Shown here one piece after another: positions 22,141 through 33,091 of a stretch of 64,000 nt of DNA. The DNA lies in assembly GCA_026075535.2 (NCBI GenBank), contig AP026542.1:11842001-11906000 (forward strand). Reading direction: 5' to 3'. The notes under the pieces were generated by a model, which was given only the letters and a program-made list of their open reading frames with translations, was not told the DNA's origin and did no database searches. The position numbers and the translations under genes are program-made. Position 1 is the first letter of the stretch; each line of letters opens with the position of its first letter. The stretch is from Tricholoma matsutake. Taxonomy: Eukaryota; Basidiomycota; Agaricomycetes; Agaricales; Tricholomataceae.

Positions 22141-22429
22141 TGGACATAAGCAACTCGGGCTTCCTTTATCTCCTTTTACCCCTTTTCTGTGCAAGTCCTA
22201 ATTCCATGCATCAGCAAGAGTATCCACTGGATCACATCTTACTGCCCCCCACTCCAAGTCTGATGTCATTATGGCAGGCAACTTTCAAAGGGTGAGGAAT
22301 ACCTATGACAGCAGAGGACAATACTGGAGGGGACAAGTCGACTGATTTACTTATTGTACTTGAAACAAATTTTGTTTGACTTTACTTCTTGAGTTTTTGT
22401 AAATCATCTTGTCAATTGCTAAGCCTCAG
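22141..22429. other. Spacer, nothing recognised
   Basis: No gene; short, stop-rich sequence ahead of the 105-bp repeat into which the Copia inserted. Confidence 0.4.
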
Positions 22430-22512
22430 TTCAGAGCATTCCAGCTGCAAATAAATTAATGAAAGAATTGGCTGGCCCTTCCACCACATTCCAAAGCATT
22501 GCAACTCTTTCC
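22430..22512. repeat. 105-bp tandem repeat, portion left of Copia 1
   Basis: CCTCAGTTCAGAGCATTCCA through GAAAGAATTGGCTGGCCCTT to GCAACTCTTTCC. The same unit continues at 27621-27840 on the other side of the Copia, so the retroelement landed inside a small tandem array. Confidence 0.8.
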
Positions 22513-22848
22513 TGTCATCATATCTGAGTATCCCCATGATGCCTGTCACATCTGGTACTTCATTTATTCATCATCACATTGTACCATTTTCTATCATTTA
22601 CTTATTACTACCCCTATTCTCGTTACTATGTAATACCCATAGTCATATCTTGACACCTCATTGTTGTTACCCACCACTGAGGTGTAAGTCCCATTATTTT
22701 ACTTCATTATATTCCTTACTTACTTTGTAGTAGTACTACGTTATTCTCTTCTAGGTACTACTACTCAATACAGTGTTGTTACCCACCACTGAGGTTACTA
22801 TGTTATTCTCTTCTAGTTTCTCCTTCTGGTTACCCTGCCACTGTGAGA
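22513..22848 (+). repeat. 5' LTR of Copia 1
   Basis: Starts TGTCATCATATCTGAG and ends CACTGTGAGA. Internally it duplicates GTTGTTACCCACCACTGAGG and TATTCTCTTCTAG, so it contains its own short repeats. Confidence 0.93.
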
Positions 22849-22860
22849 GGTTATGGGCCC
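22849..22860 (+). promoter_or_regulatory. Primer-binding site (half initiator-Met tRNA)
   Basis: GGTTATGGGCCC follows the LTR with no gap. It is complementary to the anticodon-stem region of initiator methionine tRNA, as in Drosophila copia and Ty5-like elements that prime from an internal tRNA fragment. The same word follows the LTR of Copia 2 (43599-43610) and, in slightly changed form, of Copia 3 (52695-52705). Confidence 0.85.
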
Positions 22861-22876
22861 TGCAGATATATCCGAC

Positions 22877-25800
22877 ATGTCTTCGACTCCCAATAACCAA
22901 GTTCAATCCCTTCCTAAACTTCGAGGCAACAGTTCCAATTGGGCTACATATTCCGAGCGGATCTTGAACTACCTCACATCGAAGGGACTGCATTGACATG
23001 TTTTGGGTACCGCACGCAAACCGGAAGAGCTTGATGAGCGTAACGGGAGTTTCTACAAACAAAATTCCCTAGCTCCGCTTACTGATGAAGAAGTTGAGAA
23101 GCATGAGGAAGCACAGGATAGCTTTGATCAGATGCAGGCAGCTGTTCGCGAGGTGATATACAGGACTGTCGACAACACCACGTTCCTCCAGGTCAAGAAT
23201 GAGTCTGATGCTGCAGCTATGTGGAAGAAGGTTGCATCAATCCACAGCCTGTATGAAACCAACCTCCTTATGCAACTTCAGAACACTCGCTATGCTGAGG
23301 GAGAGAGTATGAGGGATCACATCGCAAAGATGACAGAACTAAGGGAATGGTTAGCCGGGATGAATACATCAGTATCCGATGAGTCCTTCGTGTCCTACCT
23401 TCACACCTCGCTCTCACTTGCACCATCATTCTGAACTCTATTTACAACTCTCAGTGCTATGGTTCATCAAATGGGGAAGAAGCTCACCCCTACTGATGTG
23501 ATCTGGCATCTCACTGAAGAGGCAATGTCAGCCGAGATCAAGGACAGCATCAATAAGTCCAACACTGCAATGCTTGCAGCTACATCAAAGGCCAAAAGTG
23601 GAAATTCCAAGTCCTTGAAGAATGACATCCTGTGTACAAACACAAACTGTGGTCGACGTGGACACACAAAGGACCAGTGCTGGGCAAAAGGGGGAGGAAG
23701 AGAAGGTCAGGCTCCTGATTGGTGGAGGACAGGTGGTAAACAAGCTAGTGCAAGTGTTGCGGAGAGTGCTCCTACAAGCGATGAACCAGAGAATTACGCT
23801 ATGCTCACCTATAATGTCCCCGACGATCCAACAGCCCTTGTATGCACCTCAGATTTTCACTCCAAAGCACACACAATCTCCAACCATGCTGGAACAATCC
23901 TCAATAGCGGTGCCAGTCATCACTTCTCTCCTGATCGCTCGAAGTTCCTAAATTATCAGGAACTCATTAACCCCAAGCCTATAAGAGCTGCAGATGGATG
24001 TACGTTCAGCACGCTTGGCAAAGGGGATATCCAGGTCAAGCTACCAAACAGGGATCAGAAATCAACCCCAATTACCCTGAAGAATGCATACTACTCACCG
24101 CATATGGCATTCACCCTTATGTCCGTGTCTTGTGTTGATCGAGCTGGATATTCACTTTTCATTAAAGGTGGTACCTGTGTTATTTGTAGCCCAAAGTCAA
24201 ACATCATTGGTCGCATTCCTGAAGTTCGAGGGTTATATCGAGTCAGCAACTTCCCAGTTTCACAATGTGCACATGTTGCTAGCGCTGCTATCAAACAAAT
24301 CTCAATTAGTGAGCTTCATCAATGGATGGGGCATGTTAATCATGATGACTTATGACGTATGGTTGAGAAGGGAATGGTATCTGGCATTAATCTTGACATG
24401 TCGTCGAAGCTGGAATTTTGTGAAGCCTGTATCAAAGCAAAGGCAACATGTATGCCATTTCCAAAGGAGAGCAAAACTGAACACAAATCTTATGGCAATA
24501 AAGTTGTATCAGATGTTTGGGGTCCAGCCTCAGTCCAATCCATAGGGGGGAAGCGATACTACACACTCTTCCAAGATCTTCATAGCCACGAGGAGGTTGT
24601 TTCCTTCTTGAGACAGAAGTCTGAGACCTTTGCTGAGTACAAGAAGTACAAGGCTTGGGTTAAGGTCCAAAGGAATGCACCAATACATATTTTCAGTTGC
24701 GATTGAGGCGGTGAATTTACTAGCAAAGAGTTCACTGAACACCTCGAGAATGCAGGAACAGTTTGCCACCTGACTGTTCATGACTCTCCATCATCCAATG
24801 GTGCTGCCGAACAAGCCAATCGAACGCATGTTGAAGGTGCCCAAGCCATGATGGAAGCTGCAGGACTCCTGAAAAACTTGTGGGCAGAAGCAGTCCATCA
24901 CCATGTGTGGATCTGCAACCGCATACCCTCTCATGCGCTTCCTGAGATGAAGACACCACATGAGATGGGAACTGGTGAGAAGCCAGATTTATCGGCCATA
25001 CGTGCTTGGTGCACTAAGGCATGGGTGAAGCGACTTAATGCAGGGAAACTCGAGTCAAGGGCCGAGGAGGGTCGTTTCATGGGCATTGACAGTGAGTCGA
25101 AAGGGTATAGGATCTACTGGCCAGGAAATAACTGAGTCAGTGTCGAGAGGGATGTATACTTCAATGAGAACGAGGCATTAGAACCTGAGGAAGTTCCAAT
25201 TGAAGGGGAGTATGAGATATTCACCAATTCGGACCTTCCCCAGCCATCCAACACCTCTCAAATCTTTCCAGAACCCTCACCACCTGTTGAAAACATGCCA
25301 AATGCAACAAATGAGATGCCTGAATCTGGAAACGAAGAAAACGCGACCAAAAATCCACCTGTCATCCCTTCTGATGTCGCAAAGACAAATCAGAGCTCTG
25401 ATACCGTAAAGGCAACTCAGAGTAACAAGATACCAGCCCCACACCAAAGATCTGTAAGGCGAAATTCGCTTCAAGGTCTTCCCCAATTTGAAGAAACAGA
25501 ATTTGGTCGCGGAAAACGCCAACACGTTGCCACATCATGCACTAATGCCGGAGTTGCCGATTTTGAGGGAGTGTTCATGCTGGAAGAGGAAAGTTCGTTA
25601 GAGCCAGGGGGAGTAGAGCTGAACATAGATGAAGCAGAGTGGTTTGGACAGTCAACAGAGCAGGCAATGGTGATAAGTGAAGATGAACCATCTTTGATGG
25701 AGGCATTAGGCGGCGATGAGCATTCAGCTTGGACTGATGCGATCGATGCAGAACTTGTCCAAATGGAGAAAGTCAACGCCTGGATTCCTGTCATTCCACC

Positions 25801-27260
25801 TCGCGATGCCAACATCATCCCTAGCTGCTACGTCTTTCACTGCAAACATAATGAGACAGGTAGTATTGTCCGTTACAAGGCCCGCCTTGTCATCAAAGGC
25901 TTCAAACAGCAATTTGGGGTTGATTACATTGAAACATTCGCTCCAACCATTCGTCCGTCCACTCTCCAAATCCTCCTGTCATTTGCAGCTCAGAAAGATG
26001 CCGCTGTCCATCATTGTGATGTGAAAAACGCATACCTCAACTCCCACCTACAAGATGATATTGTAGTGTACTCTGAACTTCCTCCCAAATACACTCAATT
26101 CCGTGAATTACCGCTGGAACTCAAGGACAAGCCTAACATAGTCTGCAAATGGCTCGTATCAGTTTACAGGTCAAAACAGGGAGCCCACAATTGGTACACC
26201 GAGGTGAAGAAGTTTTTTACTGATCTCGGGTATTTGGTTTCCATTGCAGATGAGGCCATGTTCTACAAATTCGACGGTAACAAGTACACGATTGTTGCTG
26301 CTGCCACTGATGATTTTACTGTGATTGCCAATTCCACTGAGAGCGCTAATGATCTGATTCAGAAGCAACTTTTAAATCTCAGACCTCGGACCCATTAACT
26401 GGCTACTTGGAGTCAGCATCACTCAAGACACCACTGCCCATACATTTTCACTGGGACAGCAAGCTTATATTGAACAAATCCTTGGTCGTTTCGGCCTTGA
26501 GAACGCTCGCACAGCTGTCACCCCAATGGAGGTAGGACTCGATCTCAGCCCCGATTCACCCCATCTTTCACCCACTCTACTCACACCTACCAAGAAAACC
26601 ATGTATCATGAAATGATTGGTTGCCTCATGTATGCCACCGTCATGACACATCCGGATATTGCATTTGCGGTTTCCACTCTTTCCCAATACCTTGACGCAC
26701 CTCACACCACCCATCTTCAAGCAGTAACTCGAATTTTTCATTGTCTCTCTGGCATGAAGGATTTCAAACTTGTCCTTGGGGGTTCTCATTCTGTTATTGC
26801 TGGGTATTCAGATGTGGATTGGGCTTCACAAATCCATCACCACTCTATGTCTGGATTTGTTTTCTTTGTTGGCAATGGGGCTGTTTCCTGGAGCTCGAAG
26901 AAACAACCGATCATCACTCTTTCAAGCACAGAGGCTGAATATGTTGCCCTCACTCACTCTTCAAAGGATATCATTTGGATTCATAAATTACTTACTGAAC
27001 TTTCTTCTATTTTCCTTTTTACAGTACCTACTACACTTCATTGCGATAACCAAGGTGCCATCCATCTTTCGAAGGATTCCACATTCCACGGCCGCACCAA
27101 ACATATCGATGTTCACTTTCATTTCATCCGTCAAACTGTCTCCCACGGTCATATCGCATTGCAATATTGTCCTACCGACGACATGATCGCAGATGTTTTT
27201 ACGAAGCCACTCACCCATTTCAAGTTCGAGAAGTTCCGTAGCCTCCTCGGAGTCCTCTGA
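22877..27260 (+). pseudogene. Copia 1 gag-pol polyprotein (Gag, PR, IN, RT, RNase H)
   Basis: A single frame runs from the ATG at 22877 to about 26390, interrupted by TGA at about 22994, 23432, 24353, 24704 and 25133. It continues in another frame to 27260 after a small indel near 26380. Domains in order: Gag (LRGNSSNWATYSERIL); CCHC knuckle NCGRRGHTKDQC (about 23650); protease motif NSGASHHFSP with Asn in place of the catalytic Asp (23903); integrase zinc region LHQWMGH..FCEACIKAK; catalytic core SDVWGP..GGEFTS..SSNGAAEQANRT; RT with DVKNAYLNSHLQDDIVVYS and TDDFTVIA; RNase H with GYSDVDWA, SSTEAEYVAL and HCDNQGAIHLSKD, ending DVFTKPL. Copies itself through reverse transcription in virus-like particles when intact. 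Confidence 0.92.
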
Positions 27261-27272
27261 ACCCACGTCCAT

Positions 27273-27284
27273 CTCGAGGGGGAG
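27273..27284 (+). promoter_or_regulatory. Polypurine tract of Copia 1
   Basis: TCGAGGGGGAG abuts the 3' LTR (TGTCGTC at 27285). This is the plus-strand primer for reverse transcription. The same GAGGGGGAG precedes the 3' LTR of Copia 2. Confidence 0.85.
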
Positions 27285-27620
27285 TGTCGTCATATCTGAG
27301 TATCCCCATGATGCCTGTCATACCTGGTACTTCATTTATTCATCATCACATTGTACCATTTTCTATCATTTACTTATTACTACCCCTATTCTCGTTACTA
27401 TGTAATACCCATAGTCATATCTCGACACCTCAGTGTTGTTACCCACCACTGAGGTGTAAGTCGCATTATTTTACTTCATTATATTCCTTACTTACTTCGT
27501 AGTAGTACTATGTTATTCTCTTCTAGGTACTACTACTCAATACAGTGTTGTTACCCACCACTGAGGTTACTACATTATTCTCTTCTAGTTTCTCATTCTG
27601 GTTACCCTGCCACTGTGAGA
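27285..27620 (+). repeat. 3' LTR of Copia 1
   Basis: 336 bp, the same length as the 5' LTR. Substitutions include TGTCATCAT to TGTCGTCAT and CCTCATTGTT to CCTCAGTGTT. Confidence 0.93.
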
Positions 27621-27625
27621 TTTCC

Positions 27626-27840
27626 AAGCATTGAGCCTCAGTTCAGAGTAATGTCACCATTCCAACTGCAAATAAATTAATGAAAGAATTGGCTGGCCCT
27701 TCCACTATATTCCAAAGCATTGCAACTCTTTCAAAGTATTGTGAGCCTCAGTTCAGAGTAATGTCAGCATTCCAGCTGCAGATAAATTGATCAAAGAATT
27801 GGCTGGCCAGTGCACTACATTCCAAGACACTGCAATTCCT
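27626..27840. repeat. 105-bp tandem repeat, portion right of Copia 1
   Basis: Two units of GAGCCTCAGTTCAGAGTAAT, CATTCCARCTGCARATAAAT, AAGAATTGGCTGGCC and TTCCAAAGCATTGCAACTC, the second more diverged. Confidence 0.8.
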
Positions 27841-28049
27841 GCATCCATTGTTATGAATAGGTAACCCATTATTTACATCTGTCAAACTTGGAGCCCATCT
27901 GGTTATATCTGTATCTCCACGTTTTCCTGATGTGGCAGCTATGCGGTCAGCCACAGGGTCTGTCACAGATGTGACAAGGGGCAGTGTTTCCCAAGACTGT
28001 CTTGTATGTGGTCATGAGGTTTACTTCCTGACCTGCTACTGTAATATCT
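27841..28049. other. Spacer, nothing recognised
   Basis: Short unremarkable sequence between two repeat arrays. Confidence 0.4.
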
Positions 28050-29335
28050 GAAATTCACATCCTATTTATGTAACGTTGTCCCTAAACTGTTTCTTACATG
28101 ACTCAACTGTTCCATCGCAGTGCTCACTTCCCAACAAACATCACCACATGTGTTCCTCTTGATCCACTGATATAAACCCTTTTATACCTGGTTTTCATGT
28201 CCTCCTATAGTATATTTCCATTGTCCCCAAACTGCTTTTCAAACAGCTTAATATTTCATCACATGCTCACCCCCTCCTCAACTCCCCAAAAACATTGCCA
28301 CACTCATTCCTCTTGATCTGCTGGTCCAAACTCCTCAATACTTGGTATTTCCATTTTCCTGTTGTATTTTTCCATTGACTCTAAACTGTTATCCAAATGG
28401 CATAACCATTCCATCACAGTGCTCACCCCTCCTCAAATCCCCCAAAAGATTGCCACACTCACTCCTCTTGATCTGCTGGTCCAAACTCCTCAATACTTGG
28501 TATTTCCATTTTCCTGTTGTATTTTTCCATTGACTCTAAACTGTTATCCAAATGGCATAACCATTCCATCACAGTGCTCACCCCTCCTCAAATCCCCCAA
28601 AAGATTGCCACACTCACTCCTCTTGATCTGCTGGTCCAAACTCCTCAATACTTGGTATTTCCATTTTCCTGTTGTATTTTTCCATTGACTCTAAACTGTT
28701 ATCCAAATGGCATAACCATTCCATCACAGTGCTCACCCCTCCTCAAATCCCCAAAAAGATTGCCACACTCACTCCTCTTGATCTGCTGGTCCAAACTCCT
28801 CAATACTTGGTATTTCCATTTTCCTGTTGTATGTTTCCATTGACTCTAAACTGTTATCCAAATGGCATAACCATTCCATCACAGTGCTCACCCCCTCCTC
28901 AAATCCCCAAAAACATTGCCACACTTATTTCCCTCGATCTGCTTATCGGAATGCTTCAATACTTAGTATTCCAGTCCTCCAAACCCTGCTTGAAACAATC
29001 CAGCCGTTAGTAGTGGTCAAAGTAGGGCAATTATTGGATGATTATGAATCAGAAATTGTGTCAATAATCACCTTGACCATGACGATTATCGAGCGCGATT
29101 ACGGAGCGATTATGGACACAATTATTTTGACAGATCTATGATCTTCTGCGTGATATAAGCAAAAATGTAAGCATGTCAAATAATCGCGATTATCCGTGTC
29201 CCAAAAATTGTGGACATAATCCGCGCCGTACTTTGACCACTACTATTCCTTCTCAGTGTTCACCCCTCCTCAAATCCCCCAAACATTACACCCTGTGTTC
29301 CTGGTGCCATACTCCATCAATGTCTTCAAAACGTA
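28050..29335. repeat. 155-bp tandem satellite array
   Basis: Four near-identical units at exactly 155-bp spacing from about 28360 to 28980. Each contains GACTCTAAACTGTTATCCAA, CCATTCCATCACAGTGCTCA, CCCCTCCTCAAATCCCCCAA and CTCCTCAATACTTGGTATTT. Degenerate units flank them at 28050-28360 and 29246-29335. The unit length is not a multiple of three, so the repeated open frames are by-products. A MITE interrupts one of the outer units. Confidence 0.9.
29010..29243. mobile_element. Tc1/mariner-type MITE, 234 bp
   Basis: Perfect inverted ends GTAGTGGTCAAAGTA (left) and TACTTTGACCACTAC (right), flanked by TA at 29008-29009 and 29244-29245. Removing it and one TA rejoins two halves of a satellite unit. 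The interior is made of ATTATCGCG and ATAATCCGCG type words on both strands and encodes nothing. Confidence 0.82.
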
Positions 29336-30128
29336 GTCTCCTATATTTATTATACAGTATCTTTTATGTAAAATGATGTTTGCATGTGTTCCCTGATCTA
29401 ATAGTTTGTTGCTATACAATTGTACCTATGCTACAGAACTTTTGTTTTGACTTTGAGTTGGAATTAGAAGGTGATTGATGCTAAGTTGGAGGTTTTAGAA
29501 TATAAGTACATGCCCCTTTCCAAGTGCTTGATTGCCTCCGAGTCATGAGGTTAATAACTATTGTTACTAACAACCGAGTTGTTCACAGAACCCTATTACT
29601 GATACATCCGCTTCAAAAAAAAAAAAGGAGAAACTCTCAGCGGGGTTCTATACCCCTTGCCCATGGTTATAACTGTCCAGTGATCGACATCGAAGGCCGT
29701 TTCGCCCGCTGGAAGTCGTGATCATGGGCCCGAGACGAAGATGTATAATAGTTAGATAGCTTGCCTGTACTTAATGACATCGGGAAACTCTCGGACCCCT
29801 GGCGTTCAGCGATTGGACCATGCCAGTAATATACTACTAACTACTACTACTACTGTCGGCATGGTACCAATTCTCGCAGCTGCTTTCACTCTTTTATTCT
29901 CAGGCTAGTAAGTAATGATTCTATGAGGACATATGCGCAGGATAAATCAGTGGAATAGATAACCGAAAGCATATTAGTACTCACTTCAGATTCACTCAGG
30001 TTGTTGCTGTGCTTGCTATAGTTCAACGTCACTCGTCACATCCAGTGACACGCCGATCATCGTCATACAAATCGTGCGCACAGCTCTTCCCCTCATCGTT
30101 CTCCTCGTTATCGGCTTGCCTTCTCGCA
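29336..30128. other. Region upstream of SNX3, no gene recognised
   Basis: Presumably holds the SNX3 promoter. An A-run (29617-29628) and a short TACTACTAACTACTACTAC tract (about 29831-29855) are visible. No convincing RNA gene or coding exon. Confidence 0.4.
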
Positions 30129-30853
30129 ATGACAGCCGTCTCCCCCTTCGCACGCAGCTCCGCCTTTGAAGACTCCCTCAGCGCCGGGCGAGAACAAACC
30201 GTAAGCCCCCATCTCCTCCCCCTTACTTCTTGTGCGATCGAACACGAACAGCATCAATGATTACAGATCGAAGAAATGTACAGCGTTCCAGAGAGTTTTC
30301 TTGAGATTGAAGTGAGGAACCCGCAGACGCACGGTGAGGTTCATCTTTGTTGGAGGGATTTAGGATGGTCCAGCTGATCACTCTTTTGTCGTTTAAGGGT
30401 TCGGGAGGAAGATGTATACGGATTATGAGATTATCTGCAAGGTGCGTGTTAAATTGTTCGTTAGATCTTATCGTTATGAACCTATTTACTATGTAGACCA
30501 ATATCCCAGCATTTAAACTACGGCACTCGCTCGTGCGGAGGCGCTACTCTGATTTCGAAGCATTCCGTGATATCCTCGAGCACGAGTCCACGCGGGTGAA
30601 TATCCCTGCACTCCCGGGAAAAGTATTCACCAATCGCTTTTCGGATGAGGTGATTGAGAGCAGAAGGGAGGGGCTCGAGCGCTTTCTGAGTATTGTAGCG
30701 GGGCATCCATTGTTACAGGTGTGTTTTTGGCGTTTTCTTTGGAGCTGGGGGTATGAGGATGTGCTGATTTTTTTTTTGCTTTGATAGACCGGGAGTAAGG
30801 TGCTGTGTGCTTTTTTGCAGGACCCGGCTTGGGATAAAGTACAGTGGGTCTGA
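30129..30853 (+). CDS. SNX3: Sorting nexin-3 (SNX3/Grd19), PX domain protein
   Basis: Small endosomal protein that binds phosphatidylinositol 3-phosphate through its PX domain and works with retromer in recycling cargo from early endosome to Golgi. Five exons by eye: 30129-30200, 30267-30333, 30398-30441, 30497-30718 and 30788-30853, all with GT..AG introns. They join in frame to 156 residues, close to the usual roughly 160. Conserved text covers nearly the whole protein: [36 protein letters not shown], the lipid-contact motif RRRYSDFE (about residues 75-82), [17 protein letters not shown] (98-103 is the proline-rich loop), [17 protein letters not shown], and the end [15 protein letters not shown]. 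The start is set by the ATG giving a short N-terminal lead ([16 protein letters not shown]). No defects: one of only two evidently intact genes here, convergent with the Sec2-type gene 388 bp downstream. Confidence 0.95.
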
Positions 30854-31241
30854 GGTACTGCGCGCCCTACCACGATATCGATGTGTGTGAGGTTAGGCGT
30901 TTGTGCTGTGCCGTTTGGTTTTAACCTCGTGGAACACGCCACATAACCTAAAATTCTCTCAATTATACGTGGTTTTATTCTTCCCTTTCTTCCCTTATTC
31001 CTATCCCCATCTCTTCTTGCATGATACATCAGTATTAGGATGGTTTCCATGTACATGTGTTCAATATGCTAGTACGATATCGATATTTATCTCATTATAC
31101 ATCAGCAATGCGGCGAAAACATGCAGAGGCATACTGCACTTCAGCGACGGTATTATGGTATACAATACAGTAGTAATCCTATGCCTGCACCCGTATGTAC
31201 CGGAAGTCTAAATTCCATACACCTACCCTATACCCAACGAA

Positions 31242-33091
31242 CTAAACCGTAGCTCCCGAGAAAATCCCCATGCCTGGTGTCCGCCTCGAGTGCGCATGCG
31301 CCTGAGATTGAGACGGTGCATCCGCCCACGGCGACAGTTCAAACGCAGGATTGTAATCATGTAGATGTAAGGAAGGAGGACGAGAACGCCGTATTTGGGG
31401 CGTTACTTCATCTTCCAGCTGTACATCCACCTCGAGCTCGTGTTCATGCTCACGGTCGTATTTTCCACGGGCACTCACAGGTTCGTCTAGAGGAAGGGGC
31501 GGTGGACGTAGCCGTTGGGGTGTGATATCGGGAATCGTTGGCGGGGAGTGGGTTTGCGATGTTGATGAGGGTAGTGGTGAGGGTAATGTTGATGGTGACG
31601 GTGCAGGTGACGGCGACCTGGTGAGTGGCCGTGAAGATGAGGGGGATATGGGAGCGGATTTGATAGCGATCTCAGAAGAGGTCCGGGAATGGGACATCGG
31701 AGCTGACATGGAGAGAATGGGGGCGGAAGCGGCAGGGGCAGAGGAAGAGGATGGGGAAGGTGATGAGGTGAAGGGCATCATGGGGCTTGAGGTCTCGGAC
31801 GAATGTTGGTCTTCTAGTAATCGAAGGGCGCTCCGCAGAGCCTCTTTCTCGAGGCGTGCCTCTTTGAGCTCATCCTCCGTCTCTGCACGTTTGATGCGCT
31901 CTGTTGCGACCATTTTGTTGGCCTGCAATAGCGAACATGAGCATGACCAACGCATAGCCAGGATGAGGGAGAAGTTAGAACCTACCTCCTCAAACAAGGC
32001 TTGGGATAACGACTCTAGCTCCGCCTCCAGAGCAGCCTTCTCATCCCCCACCTTCTTCTTCGCCGCCCGTTCCTTCTGGAGCTGCTCATTTAACTCTTCC
32101 AGCTCCTTCGCGTGCGCCGGCAAAGACGGCAACGATGGCGAATTCAAATGATGATAAAGCCCCGTGGCAATCGCAGTCCCATTCGGTGTCGCAGGCCGTG
32201 CACCCGCACTCGAGCTCCCAGTGGTGAATCGAAACTTGAAGAACCGCCGTTCTTCTGCAGTCGCAGGTGTGGGAGGAACAGCGGGGGAATTCCTCCCGCC
32301 TGCACTGTCTAGACCATGGGTCACCCCGAATGCTGATGCGGGTGCAGGTGCAATTGTGGGTGTAGGTAAAGAGCTCTGCCGCTCTTCAGATGCACGCCTG
32401 CTATCGGTCTCGCGTGCGCTTGATCGGCGCCACCCAACGTCCCGTGCATGGCCTGACGGATCTCGTTTCAGTGCTTCCTCCAGCATCTCATTATTGGATA
32501 TGACCAGCTGGAGATTGGATTTAGCTACGTTCAGCTGGACTTCGAGGTCTGCTCTGGCTTTGTAGGCGTCACTTAGGAGGGAAGACTAGAAAATGGAGCG
32601 AGTTTTTGTTGGATGTGGTAGATAGAAGAAGAGACTTACTAGTTCGCTTACACGGTTTATGACCATGTTCAAAGCAAGACGTAGATCTTCCTCTTGCCCA
32701 TGAGCATGCACTCGTCGTGCATCGTGCAATTCTTCCTCTACAGTTGAAAAGATTTGGTGGGATGCTGGTTTCTTCTGTGTGGCATTGAGATCTGAACCTC
32801 GAGTACCTGCATTGTACCCTCCTGTATGGAAAGTAGAAGGGAAATGCGGCATCGGATTGTTTGTATGATCGTGGATTCGCAGATGCTTTTGTTTGGCGAT
32901 GTTGACGAGACTCGCGTTCTAAATGTCAGAATACAGTAGTTTACTAATTTACTAATTATAATTAATAAGACCGTGTTCGGCAATGGAAATTCAGGCTCGA
33001 TACTGATAGATGTGGAAAAAATTAAATAAATAAATAAAAAAGTCTTGGATACTGAATTGGGAGTGTGCATACTCACTGTATAGACACTCAT
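31242..33091 (-). CDS. Sec2-type Rab guanine-nucleotide exchange factor
   Basis: Likely activator of the exocytic Rab (Sec4/Rab8 class) on secretory vesicles. Exons by eye on the minus strand: 33091-33077 (5 codons, least certain), 32918-32640, 32585-31986 and 31922-31242, all phase 0, giving about 524 residues. The N-terminal part is helical: EEELHDARRVHAHGQEEDLR and ALNMVINRVSEL, then LLSDAYKARADLEVQLNVAK. The Sec2 coiled-coil signature crosses the last intron: ELESLSQALFEE joined to ANKMVATERIKRAETEDELK and LEKEALRSALRLLED (about residues 259-336). The C-terminal third is Ser/Pro-rich and probably disordered. Removing the 63-bp intron 31923-31985, which is open in frame, is needed to restore the ALFEEANKMV motif. 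The gene name is not fixed because fungal Sec2-domain proteins differ in their ends. Confidence 0.85.

Larger units (their letters stand above)
22513..27620 (+). mobile_element. Copia-type LTR retrotransposon 1, full length, inactive
   Basis: Complete structure: 5-bp target duplication TTTCC at 22508-22512 and 27621-27625; LTRs 22513-22848 and 27285-27620, both 336 bp and differing at about 11 positions by eye; primer-binding site directly after the 5' LTR; one long gag-pol reading; polypurine tract directly before the 3' LTR. LTR divergence implies an insertion that is not recent. Five in-frame TGA stops and one frameshift show that it cannot be autonomous now. Confidence 0.93.

Noticed and set aside
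28360..28840. Four overlapping ~108-residue open frames with identical sequence
   Set aside because: They arise from the 155-bp tandem unit, whose length is not a multiple of three, so each frame runs into the next unit in a different phase. Not a protein-repeat gene.
28050..29330. CRISPR-like array
   Set aside because: Units are contiguous 155-bp copies without unique spacers, in a eukaryotic genome.
29610..29750. Possible structured RNA upstream of SNX3
   Set aside because: Some short complementary words around CCCCTTGCCCATGG and GGGCCCG, but no recognisable snRNA, snoRNA or tRNA features.
31923..31985. Reading the Sec2-type gene without the 63-bp intron removed
   Set aside because: The stretch is open in frame, but it interrupts the conserved ALFEE/ANKMV motif and has clear GTAGGT and GCAG borders, so it is an intron.
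31522..32565. Long plus-strand open frames opposite the Sec2-type gene
   Set aside because: Shadows of the minus-strand coding sequence, whose Ser/Pro codon composition leaves the opposite strand open. The minus strand carries the conserved coiled coil and coherent introns.
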